From positions 5,001 to 30,000 of the forward strand of contig LUCW03001799.1 of NCBI GenBank assembly GCA_001586965.3: a stretch of 25,000 nucleotides of DNA, in the 5' to 3' direction. The position numbers and the translations under genes are program-made. The notes under the pieces are model-generated. The model saw only the letters and a list, made by a program, of their open reading frames with translations. It was not told the origin of the DNA and made no database searches. Below, piece after piece: positions 1 through 12,800 of this stretch. Within the stretch, counting starts at the first letter, position 1. The number at the start of each line of letters is the position of its first letter. This stretch comes from Sphaeroforma sirkka (lineage: Eukaryota; Opisthokonta; Ichthyosporea; Ichthyophonida).

Positions 1-330
<330 letters not shown>

Positions 331-389
331 ATGTATATACTTTGTATTCCTAATACGCTTCAACAACCCTTGGCTTTGTTTGTCGTTAG

Positions 390-2499
<2,110 letters not shown>

Positions 2500-2509
2500 A
2501 TAGTTCCTC

Positions 2510-2515
2510 AATAAA
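2510..2515 (+). terminator. Candidate poly(A) signal AATAAA
   Basis: AATAAA 11 bases after the TAA stop of the upstream gene, at the point where the 31-bp minisatellite begins. A polyadenylation role is inferred from position only. Confidence 0.4.
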
Positions 2516-2725
2516 TCGATAATTATATAAACCAGTACTAGTTCAATAGATAAATATATAAACCAGTACTAGTTAAATCGATAAATATATAAACCAGTAC
2601 TGGTTAAACCGATACACATAAACCAGTTCTGGGTAAATCGATAAATATATAAACCAGTACTGGTAAAATCGATAAACACAAACCAGTACTGGTTAAATCG
2701 ATAAATATATAAACCAGTACTGGTG
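2511..2725. repeat. 31-bp minisatellite with ACCAGTACTGGT palindrome
   Basis: Seven copies of a 29-32 bp unit that alternates an AAATCGATAAATATAT-like half with an AAACCAGTACTGGTT-like half. The core ACCAGTACTGGT is a perfect 12-bp palindrome; copies centre near 2535, 2566, 2598, 2628, 2659, 2687 and 2718, and some are degraded (ACCAGTACTAGT, ACCAGTTCTGGG). It begins right after the stop codon of the upstream gene, so it probably lies in or next to its 3' UTR. Confidence 0.9.
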
Positions 2726-2868
2726 AGACTGAATGGGTTTGTTTGACAGTTCTTCGGGATAGCATTTTGAGTAAGTCGCATTTTACCCATCCACCAATAC
2801 CTGGCATGAGGTACTTGTACTCCTGGGTTGCAAGAATAGTATTCACGTATAGAAGCTTATCAAGCTTA

Positions 2869-3114
<246 letters not shown>

Positions 3115-4107
3115 ATGCTTCTATTCAAATTTATACATATATATTGATGTATGCACACATATTATTACATGTATGTATGTATATATGCATACATAATATA
3201 TATATATATAACATATTCATATACATGAATATATGTGCATATGATATGTATATATACATATATATATGTGTAACATGTGCACAAAACGCAGATGTGAAAT
3301 ATGATACAGATCGTTGCAGATTTTATGGAATATGGATTGATATGGATGGATTATGCATATTATTAATATATGTATATAATATATACATATTATAATAATA
3401 TGTATGTTATATGTGTGTATGTAATACATGTATACATGCATATTATATGTATATGTATATATATATACATTTGCATAATATTATATACATGGTATGCATG
3501 CAACCATACATGCAGCATAATATATGTACATAATAGCCATATTATTATGTATATATACATATATAATAATATAACCAAACATATATATTAATATACATAA
3601 TAATATGCATATGCATATGTATATGTATAATAGGCATATAATATACCAATACATACATACATATATACATATAAACAGCATACATAATACGTGCATGCAT
3701 GCATGTGCATGTTAATATACGTAATGTACATATATGGATACATCATAGCCATCATATGAGATAGATGGTTTGCATCGTTATATGTATATAATATGGTAAT
3801 ATATATCCGTAATATATACTACATACATGTCCATCCATAACGATACAAACCATCTCTATCCACATGTCGCATATCATATATATATGCATACAATCTGTAT
3901 GCGCATGTATATCTCATTCATTTTGTTTGTTTTTATATATATATATATACATATATACATATATAATAATATATATATATATATATGCATTTATGACATA
4001 TATATATGTATATATACATAAAGAGAATGGACATCATATAGATTTTATGGATATGGATGTATATGTGTGGATAGTATATCGATACATATATATATTTTAT
4101 ATGTAGC

Positions 4108-4159
<52 letters not shown>

Positions 4160-4257
4160 ATATATATATATATATATACCATCTATATCCATATGTATAT
4201 TCATATTGATATATATCTATGTATATCTATATATCTATATATTTATATATATATCTC

Positions 4258-4292
<35 letters not shown>

Positions 4293-4370
4293 CATTATCT
4301 ATATCTATATCTATATATCTATATCTATAACTATATCTACCTCTATCTTTCTCTCTCTCTATATATATGC
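3115..4370. repeat. Degenerate TATG/CATA/TA low-complexity tract
   Basis: About 1.25 kb made almost entirely of ATATAT, CATATG, TGCATA, TACATA and related words, with a purer TA section around 4107-4177. A few islands of normal sequence (3280-3360, 3755-3865, 4020-4080) interrupt it; several share GATTTTATGGA and ATATGGAT words, suggesting degraded higher-order repeats. It is rich in short self-complementary words, so cruciforms are possible. Confidence 0.75.
3760..3860. repeat. Imperfect inverted repeat, 22-24 bp arms
   Basis: Arm 3760-3781 (GATAGATGGTTTGCATCGTT plus AT) and arm 3837-3860 are reverse complements apart from one mismatch and a two-base insertion, separated by a 55-bp AT-rich spacer. 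This could be a relic of a small inverted-repeat element or a hairpin-forming site. Confidence 0.6.
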
Positions 4371-4789
4371 ATATATATGATAATTTCTCGCTATCAATAG
4401 GTGTATTTATGGGTGGGTGTGTGTCGACATTGCATTGCTGTAGTTCTGCATTCTGGGTAGGTTCGCTGCACTTGCGACCGTTCACCGCTAGTCTGCAAGT
4501 TTGGAACCACTGTGTTGTACTGTCATAAGGCGGGGCACATGTCTAATTTTGTGTTTCAATTCCATCTGAATACATGGTCCATATTTCATATCAGATATGA
4601 AGACGTGATTCAATGTCAACCCCCTATCAAAATAATTTGCACGAATCAGAATTACCCCGTATTAAACAATAAATGCCTTCAGAACGTACTTCAGAACTTA
4701 TGTATTTATTAAATGTCTTGTCTCCCATCCTGAAGGCATTGATATGTTCTCACTGCCAAATAGGGTGTATTTCTGATTGCAAATGATTC

Positions 4790-4795
4790 TTTATT
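4790..4795 (-). terminator. Candidate poly(A) signal for the transporter gene
   Basis: AATAAA on the minus strand, 26 bases beyond the stop codon of the nitrate transporter. Its role is inferred from position and motif. Confidence 0.45.
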
Positions 4796-4821
4796 TGAAC
4801 TTCGGGCACACGCGGGGAAGC

Positions 4822-6555
4822 TCACTGCGAAGAACCGTGTACAATGGGTTTCACGCGGATAAAGAGGCACAGGAAGGAAAATCCAGCGCAGATGCAGCCG
4901 AGATACAACATCGCCTCGGTTCGGTCCGAAATTCCTCTGAATAAGAATCCCCAGCAAATGGCACCGAAGTTCCCTCCAGCACCCACTACACCGGAGATCG
5001 TACCAGTATACTTGGGCATAACGTAGGGTACAATGGCAAAGGTGGCTCCTTCTGCGGATTGTACAAAAATGGAGAAGACGACTAGAACAACCGTCGCAAA
5101 TGGAATACTTCTGATAAAGGAAAAACCGACTAGCACGGTGCCAGCACATAAGACGGTAATGAAGAGAACCCCGATGCGTCCTTTCATTCCCACACGCGCC
5201 ATTGCTTTATCAGACACCCACCCTCCCAAAGCCCGAGCAAACAGATTCATCAAGCCGAACAAAGATGCTATCATTCCGGAGGTGCTTTGTGTCAGCAAAG
5301 CACATTCGTCCTCATACATCTCTACGCAATCTTCCTTTTTAAAATCTTCGTAAAAGTATGAGCCAATGACGTTGTTGACAGTCAGCTCTACCCCAAACGA
5401 GCACGCGTACTGCAAAAGCAAAATGTACGTTGTGGGATTTGAAAGCGCTATTTTCAACAGAGCTCCGCCACCGAGTGGAACCTCTTCAAGTGCGCCTCCA
5501 AAGGTGGTTCCATCGCCATCAGCTGCATTATCATCAGGTTCACATTCGACGTCGTCGTCCTTCTTGTGTTTAATATCAACATCGCCACGAGGGGTATCAT
5601 CCGTAAAGAAGAATAGCAGGATGCCGACAAGCAACATCAGAAGTGCGGGCAAAAGAAGTGCCAGACGCCATCCAAGATTATCCGATACGGTGCCATTGAT
5701 GGTAACGAGATTGAACATGGCTGGCATGATTAAGAAGGCAGCCCCGCCACCGAGATTACCCCAACCTCCACTTAGTGCATTGGCTGTACCCACAATCTCT
5801 TTAGCAAACATGTTAGACGTCCATAACTGTGTACAAACAAATGCGCAGCCTATAAATCCGATGAAAAAGCGAGCAACGCATAGACCTATAATGTTATTCA
5901 CAGCCATCGCTCCCATGACTGTTACACATCCAGTGGTTAGCAGACCAAACTGAACCCGGCGGGGTCCAAACTTGTCGCAGATCGGCCCTATCAAAACTCT
6001 TGCGACCATGGTGCTGGAAACGGCCAAAATATTGGACGTGGTGATGTCTTGAGAGCTGATATTCAGCTCTTTCTTGATAGTGGGGAACAACGGAGGAAGC
6101 GAGAACCACCCCAAGAATGCGCAAAAGAAAGAGAGCCATGCAAAATGGAATGCTCTCATGTGGGGCCTCTTGGCTGTGTACAATATAATTTTCGTGGCAC
6201 GGTCTTCTTGTTGTGGATCCACCGGCAGATGATAGTTTTTAGAAATCTTAACCATAGGAAGGGGCTCATTAAGATCTACGGGCATATTCGAGTACGTTGA
6301 CGCCTCAACATCGACGGCAACTGGAATGTTGCTGGCATTCTCGCCCTTCTTTTTAGATTCAGCTAGAGGGGTGAGAACGATGCCACCATCTTGGCTACCA
6401 CTCTGCAAATCGATACAAGTTGCCGGATCTATGTCATCGGTATCTATCTTTTCAGCAGACGAGGCTTCAGGTTTGGACTTCATGATGTTAAAAGTATCCT
6501 TAGCTATCGAGTAAGTGCTTGACAATTGACAACGGGAAACTTTCCAGCGTGCCAC
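4822..6555 (-). CDS. nrt2: NRT2/NrtA-type nitrate/nitrite transporter (MFS, NNP family)
   Basis: High-affinity nitrate importer of the major facilitator superfamily, acting in the plasma membrane as the first step of nitrate assimilation. The 577-residue frame has a hydrophilic N-terminus of about 135 residues, then about 12 membrane segments (TM1 near 136-157, TM12 near 548-568). Diagnostic features are MFS motif A (GPICDKFGPRR, 190-200) after TM2, nitrate signature 1 in TM5 (SGGWGNLGGG, 262-271) and nitrate signature 2 in TM11 (GVVGAGGNFGA, 522-532). Arg187 in TM2 and Arg441 in TM8 sit where NarK/NrtA proteins carry their substrate-binding arginines. The loop between TM6 and TM7 (318-363) is unusually acidic. 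The gene has no introns. Start: Met1 and Met25 (codon at 6483) are both possible; a TATA-like box only 35 bp above Met1 favours Met25. It is the same strand as the nitrate reductase. NRT2 function is secure from family; kinetics and direction are not visible. Confidence 0.95.
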   Translation of the reverse strand: MARWKVSRCQLSSTYSIAKDTFNIMKSKPEASSAEKIDTDDIDPATCIDLQSGSQDGGIVLTPLAESKKKGENASNIPVAVDVEASTYSNMPVDLNEPLPMVKISKNYHLPVDPQQEDRATKIILYTAKRPHMRAFHFAWLSFFCAFLGWFSLPPLFPTIKKELNISSQDITTSNILAVSSTMVARVLIGPICDKFGPRRVQFGLLTTGCVTVMGAMAVNNIIGLCVARFFIGFIGCAFVCTQLWTSNMFAKEIVGTANALSGGWGNLGGGAAFLIMPAMFNLVTINGTVSDNLGWRLALLLPALLMLLVGILLFFFTDDTPRGDVDIKHKKDDDVECEPDDNAADGDGTTFGGALEEVPLGGGALLKIALSNPTTYILLLQYACSFGVELTVNNVIGSYFYEDFKKEDCVEMYEDECALLTQSTSGMIASLFGLMNLFARALGGWVSDKAMARVGMKGRIGVLFITVLCAGTVLVGFSFIRSIPFATVVLVVFSIFVQSAEGATFAIVPYVMPKYTGTISGVVGAGGNFGAICWGFLFRGISDRTEAMLYLGCICAGFSFLCLFIRVKPIVHGSSQ

Positions 6556-6589
6556 CGTATTGTGGCGATGTACAAAACAATGTGCTTGA

Positions 6590-6596
6590 TTTTATA
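6590..6596 (-). promoter_or_regulatory. TATA-like box of the transporter gene
   Basis: TATAAAA on the minus strand, 35 bp above the first ATG (6555) and about 107 bp above the second in-frame ATG (6483). If transcription starts about 30 bp downstream of the box, the first ATG would lie almost at the cap, which supports initiation at Met25. Confidence 0.4.
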
Positions 6597-7738
6597 ATCG
6601 AGCTTACTAGTATACGTAAATATGCTATAGATGTACGAGTATATGGTGGTGGATAGAATTGGTCACAGCTGTTGTAATCAGTCCAAGTCCGTGCTTTTGG
6701 GAGGCATTGTACATTTCGATCATAACAGCTCGGCTTTTCCCATTTTTTTCATGGGTACATAATAATAAAAATTACAAGGGCCTCAAATATTCATCGACAA
6801 AGCTATAAAAGGATTTAGATTGTAATAAATCCATTTGCCCTATCAACACAAAGAAAACAATACCAGATGCAGTGAAGTAGTTGTTATCGGATATAGTGAT
6901 TACGGATAGCCAAACAGCTCGGGCACGAGCACGAAACGTACTAAATCGTTGCAAATAAAATCCCTTGTATGTTAAAACTTGCCGAGGCACGTGAAATTCA
7001 AAATTACGTTGCGGTCGGATACTGGCATACAGGCCAACGAAGTTCAGACAGTGTCGTACTCTACGTCTCACATTCGATTTATGCGACACAATTGTGCGCG
7101 AACAGCCCGGAACATGAATACTTCCAATATTCAAGACACTCAAGACACTGTCTGACTCGTGAAATGGTTGACCTTCAGAATCTTTTACAAAAAGCATCTG
7201 ATATGGGGGTGGAAATATTATGAAAACGACGAAGACTTGCGGTTGGAACTACATACGCAGGTGATATTTAGTTTAATATTTACATTATTTTTGAGTTTTC
7301 CGCTCAGGCCTGAAACCCTCAGTGCTCAACTGCTCACTTCTCTCCAGACTCCAGTTGTGTTGGACCGTTTTCGGGGTTCCTGTAGGAGTGTAGGCTGCAA
7401 TCATTACTTGATAGTCGAGTTTTTGCTTTTGCGCTTTTGCCTTTTGCATTTTTGCCTTCTTCTTGCAGTCCTGATTGCTGCATGAACTGTTTAAACATCA
7501 GATAGTGATATTGCGACATCTTAAGACTCAGTTACGCTCAGAGTAAATAAATAGCTCTGGATTTTTGTTGACAATTTTGAAAATATTTCTGTGAATAAAT
7601 ATTGTAAAAATAAATTTATATATATATATAATAATGTATTTTGTTTATGTATTTAAAAAAAAAAAATAGTAAAAGTAAAAGAAAAAGATGGGGTCGAATT
7701 TCAAATTTCAAATTATTCTGGCTGCTGTCAGCCGGTCA

Positions 7739-7761
7739 GCCTGTCTCTGTCAGTGACAGGC
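7739..7761. repeat. Small perfect hairpin (7-bp stem)
   Basis: GCCTGTC at 7739-7745 pairs with GACAGGC at 7755-7761 around a nine-base loop. It lies in a patch dense in GTCAG/CTGTC words. No function can be assigned. Confidence 0.45.
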
Positions 7762-8588
7762 GACAGTCGGTAAAGTGTATTTAGACTGTAGAGTGTAGAG
7801 TTGTAGTCTTGTAGACTGTAGACACACTAAAAATATTTAGCCGACAGGCGTTATTCTGATATTCTCGTCAGACTTCAGATACATAGAAGCCCCGCCAAAA
7901 CCTGTAAAACAGAAACTCAAATATCATTTTAGAATATTTAGACCCCTAAAAAATCAAAAAGAAACAGGGAGTTGTCTAAATATTTAGTAAATAAACACTT
8001 CTCTAGTGTCAGGTGTCTGATTCAAATTTTAGATTTATGTATATACTAAATTTAGAAGGTATAAAATTACACGTCTATTAGGCTAAATATGTAAATATGA
8101 GTTTGTACCAGACTGTCCGTACTTTGTTTTTTTAAACAAAAAACAAAATGTATGAAACTCTTTTTTTTTATCACCCGATGTTTGTTTTGTATAAAAAAGC
8201 CCCTTGAAAATGAAATATTGTAATATGTAAAAATGATCTATTTATTTAAATACCGCTTGATCAGTAATTAAACATAGCCTACTAGTACTAAATAAAACAT
8301 AAACTTGAAACAGAAGGCTGTGTCTAATCCAGAACAGGAAAGGAACGGTTCCTCCGCAAGCTCTGCTTTTTCGCGCATATTATTTTTTAGTTTATTTTCG
8401 ATTTTACACACAAAAGTACCTATAAAATATATCAAGTCCACTTATAAATAGCCTTCTTGAAGAATAATAGCCTACTGTCCCTGTACTTTTCAAATGGCTT
8501 TGATAAATATCAACGCATTGACACATATCAGCGAGTCACTAATTCATCACACAGAAGGTTTGAACTCGTCACCCACCTGATCGGCTGA

Positions 8589-8609
8589 CCACCTCTCTCT
8601 GGGAGGTGG
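8589..8609. repeat. Small perfect hairpin (7-bp stem)
   Basis: CCACCTC at 8589-8595 pairs with GAGGTGG at 8603-8609 around a seven-base loop. It sits 30 bp from a GGTTTGAACTC word that resembles a Pol III B-box, but no tRNA fold can be built. It may be a relic of a dispersed element. Confidence 0.4.
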
Positions 8610-9416
8610 AGAGTGGACACTATGGTATTGAAAATTTACACCCGCTCTCTTCCAGAAGCGAGCGAGAGAGTGAAAGAGAACTAGAGTAATCAAAAACAAA
8701 ATATTTACCAGGTTTACTACAGAGAGGTCTATTCTTCACGGTTCACATTCCGTGATTCCACTAATATCTTCCCATTCGAGCTCTATAACATGCATCATAT
8801 TTACAGTTAACCTCCAATATTCGGTTTGTATTCAGATACATACTCTTCACTTTCCATCGATTACTGTAAAGTGGAGACGGTATACCTCAGGACTATAGTT
8901 ACTACCAAAGTGACGATAGCGTACCTCAATGTGGGACTTCTCGCTTTCGATTCGTAAACTGTCGGTCATCAATCGCAGCACACAAAGTTTTACAATATAT
9001 TAAAACAAGTGCGCACAGAAGAATCTCATCAAAACTAGCTGACTGTGTATGATTTCTCTTGTTTCACCGGCGGACTAATAGTAAACTAGACAGTTATCTC
9101 GTCAGACCATAAGTGAACAAATACAAATGGCAAGAACGGTATCGGTTTTGAGTCTGTCGTGAAGTTGTCCAGCAAACCGTTCTCGTTAATTGTCGGACTC
9201 ATCTTCTAAAAATGATAGGTAATATCGTCTACTATGAAACGGCTACACCAAACATACGTAATGTTCAAAATAGGTCGTTGACCTCGGCCTTGTCACAACT
9301 TTTGCTTTCCCAACAGTATATGAGAGATTACAACAGTTTTGATACAATATTGATTGAAGCACTCACATTGTTAAATCTTATAAGCAGCCAGTATATTCTA
9401 TATAAATAGCAAGTTA

Positions 9417-9419
<3 letters not shown>

Positions 9420-9469
<50 letters not shown>

Positions 9470-9489
9470 ATGTATATGTATATATATAC

Positions 9490-9562
<73 letters not shown>

Positions 9563-9605
9563 TATATATATATGAATATATATATATATATATATATATA
9601 TGTGT
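9420..9605. repeat. (TA)n microsatellite
   Basis: TA dinucleotide array with a TTTAATGTATATGTA interruption near 9466-9480 and a few TG interruptions, located 230 bp beyond the nitrate reductase stop codon. Confidence 0.9.
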
Positions 9606-9836
9606 ATATATAGACAGTATATTGTCAATGTGTGTGACTGTATATATGTTAATTGAACTGTTGTGTAAACGATACAAATGATTATGCTAAGTGAAAAGAA
9701 TTTGTTCATTTGGTTGCTTGGATTTGGTCCTCTTTAAGCTTCATCTACTCACATTCTACAACAACCTTTATACAAATATTTTTCTTTGCACAGAGTTTAC
9801 GGTTCTACTTGACCGAATCCTGCTAATATTACAAAA

Positions 9837-12800
9837 TCAAATCGTCATTAATCGGGAAAGAAGGGTTTTTACGGTGGGAACGCATCCGCCACAACCAGTC
9901 CCGGCTTTAGTACAAGCTTTAAGATCCTCGAGATCGCATATATTTTCCTCAGTAATCGCTTCTACAACCTCACCTTTGGTTACGTTGTTACAGAAACACA
10001 CAAGTGCATCGTCTGCAAGGAACATATCCTCGCTATCGACCTTTTTTCCTACGAGTACTTCACTAGGTGATATCTCTAAAAGGGATTTTGATTGAACCAA
10101 CAAAAGAAGCTGCGGATAGTCGCTAGCATTGCCGACTAGTATGCCTCCAGTGAGGTGCTTACCGTCGCTGGTAAAGTACAGTTTTCTGTAAACACCCTCC
10201 ATTGGATTCTTGTAAATCAATGGCACAACTCCCACGGCTTCAATATCGGGGCAGAAGTCACCAAAAACAGCCACGTCAACCCCCAACAGTTTCAATCGTG
10301 TCGACATGTCACTGCCTGTAAATACTCGGTCGTCGCTGGGCTTATCCAAAAGTATTTTCGCGTTACGATGAATCATTCTCCAGGCTAAAACTTCAGCCAT
10401 GTGATAACCTGGTCCGACCAGACCGTATAGTTTACCCATATGATTGACGCATTCGCCTATCGCGTATACACCGGGCACATCCGTCGCCAAATTATCATCT
10501 ACGATGATACCGCCTCCCTTGTGTGCTTCCTCAATGGCAATCCCTGATTTCTGGGCCAAATCAGTACGAGGCCGCACGCCCGTGGCAAATACTACCATCT
10601 GCACATCGAGCACATCATCACCTTCTCCAAAGTCAAGTCCCGTGACCCTTCCATCTTTGTCACCCAGTATCTCCTTACATCGCTTGCCAGTAATACATCT
10701 CACACCTAGTGCTTCGACTTTTTTTTGCAGAATCTCTGCACCATCCTGATCTAGTTGCCGGTTCATCAGCCGTGAGGATCTTTCAACCACATATACAGTC
10801 AGACCTTGATCCAGTAATGCCTTCGCAGCTTCTAGCCCCAACAGACCACCTCCAACTACCGCTGCTACCAGCACTGACCGGATCGATGTAGGTTTTGGTG
10901 ACGAACTACAACTTGCACCCGAATCGACTTCAGCCTCGTTCTCACATTCCATATTATCCTCCACATACATCAGCATTTCGTCTAGATCTGTCAAGGTCCG
11001 ATACACGAATACACCGCGTTGTTTATGTCCTGGTACAGGGGGTAAGAAAGCGTAGCTGCCTGTCGCCATGACGAGAAAATCATAAGAAATGGGTGGGCAG
11101 TCTGCATTCTCCATAGTCACTTGCTTCTTCTCAATATCAATCATATCCACCCTTTGGTTCAGTTTCACCGTAACACCCTCATCTGTATACCAGCTCTCAT
11201 CTGCTAGGTAAAGAGCTCCTTCATCCCGATTATCGAAGTACTCTGTCAATCGCATACGGTTGTAGTGTCGCCTAGACTCCTCACCAACACAGGTTATCTG
11301 ATAGTTACCTTCAGGATCGTTCTTGCGCAACTTTTCGCAAAAGCGCTGCCCCACCATTCCATTCCCCACAACTACTACCTGCCATCGCGCAACATCAAGC
11401 TTTACTGGCGTTCTGGCGCCGACTGTATCTTCGTATGGCAAATGTTGAATGGTTGCAATATCCATCGCCACCTTACCCACACAAAAAGTGAATAATTGTT
11501 GGTATGAGGATGCACTGGAGTGAATATCATGGAACTCGTCGGTGCAATCTTTACCTGCGTGTACTATTATTGCTGTCGCGCCACCAGGATGGTGATCCAT
11601 AAATCGAGAACAGTCGTAAATAAATCCCTCTACGACAATCCAACAATCTTCCTTTCGGTTGTGTTTTGCAACCTCCGCCATAGTATAAACACGATCAGCT
11701 GCCTTAGCGGTCAGGGGTTGCTTTAAAACTGGTTTGACATCCTTCCGAGAAGGGGGGTTCGTAGAGTTTGTAGGATCCATCCACGGTAGATCAAAGTTTG
11801 TGTCCATCCATCCACGAATGACTTGTTTGTCCGCCTCCGTGAATGTATGGTTTGTTGGGTGCTGAAACACATATTTCTCTCCGCTGAAATCGATTTTGCC
11901 GAAAACACGATGCCACGGATTATTCATCATCCCCATGAGGTTCCAAGTCATGTACTTCGGTTGTGTATTCATAGAATCATCCCACGCACGCACGCAGAAC
12001 TGTACTTCAGTAGCTGATAGTCCTTTACTAATCAGCTCACTAATAAGCACTGGACAACTCCAGAATATCCAACACCATTGTTTCCCGTATTCTGTAGGCC
12101 CAGTCTTGTCTGAGTGATGGAGTTCAGCAAGCAGCCAAGTTTCCCCATGATCGATAGAGAGCTCGACGCGGATGAGTCGTTTGCCTCCTCCTGTATACGC
12201 GTAGCCTTGCACTAGATACGTTTCAGTCGAATCAGCATCCGGTACTGGCAGTTCCTCTGTGTGTGCAGGTTTTGTAATGACAGACTGGATGTTGAGATGA
12301 TTGATCACATACTCTGGCTTCTTCCACCAGCCACCTTGCTCTGCGATCTCTCGGCTTAAGACCTCAGTAGGTAGCACACGGTTGTCATTCACGTGCCAGT
12401 AATTGTCAGATTCGTATGACTTTATACGGATAGCACATAGCCATTTAACCATACGGCCGCCGATGTATCCCGGTAGAATAACTCGAAGAGGGTAGCCGTG
12501 GTCCGGAGGTAAGCGCTCATCATTCATTGCGTAAGCTACCATCATATCTTGAGTTCTGTCTAAGGCCGCTATCAGAGGTACACTTGTGCCGTAAATACCC
12601 TTATTGCCGATTTTTTCGACACCCTCAAACCAGACGTGATGTTTCCGCATATCACTTGAAGACATCTTCGACTTGTTTTGATCCAATGAATATCCACTCA
12701 ACTCCAGAAGCGCCCATAGTGGAACACCCGTCCACATCGATGTACTACACCCTGCCGAACCCCAATTGAACCCAATGGTGGCTCGTTTCATGTTCTGTTC

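Larger units (their letters stand above)
6556..9836. other. Long intergenic region between transporter promoter and nitrate reductase 3' end
   Basis: 3.28 kb with no convincing gene. 6600-7500 is mixed sequence with short frames on both strands that lack recognisable motifs. 7560-8500 is A/T-rich with many homopolymer runs. It contains two perfect 7-bp hairpins (7739-7761 and 8589-8609), a GA/CT-rich patch near 8590-8690 and a TA array at 9420-9605. It must hold the transporter promoter at its left end and the 3' UTR of nitrate reductase at its right end. No canonical AATAAA is seen close to the nitrate reductase stop. Confidence 0.55.

Noticed and set aside
6772..7197. 141-codon minus-strand frame
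   Set aside because: No motif, no codon bias that I can see, and overlapping frames of similar length on the other strand; probably chance.
8540..8620. Possible tRNA or tRNA-derived element (GGTTTGAACTC B-box-like word, nearby hairpin)
   Set aside because: No acceptor stem, anticodon arm or correctly spaced A-box on either strand.
9212..9409. 65-codon plus-strand frame before a TA array
   Set aside because: Short, no recognisable features, no supporting signals.
11720..12120. Plus-strand frames opposite the nitrate reductase
   Set aside because: They overlap the Mo-dimerisation and linker parts of a well supported gene and have no features of their own.
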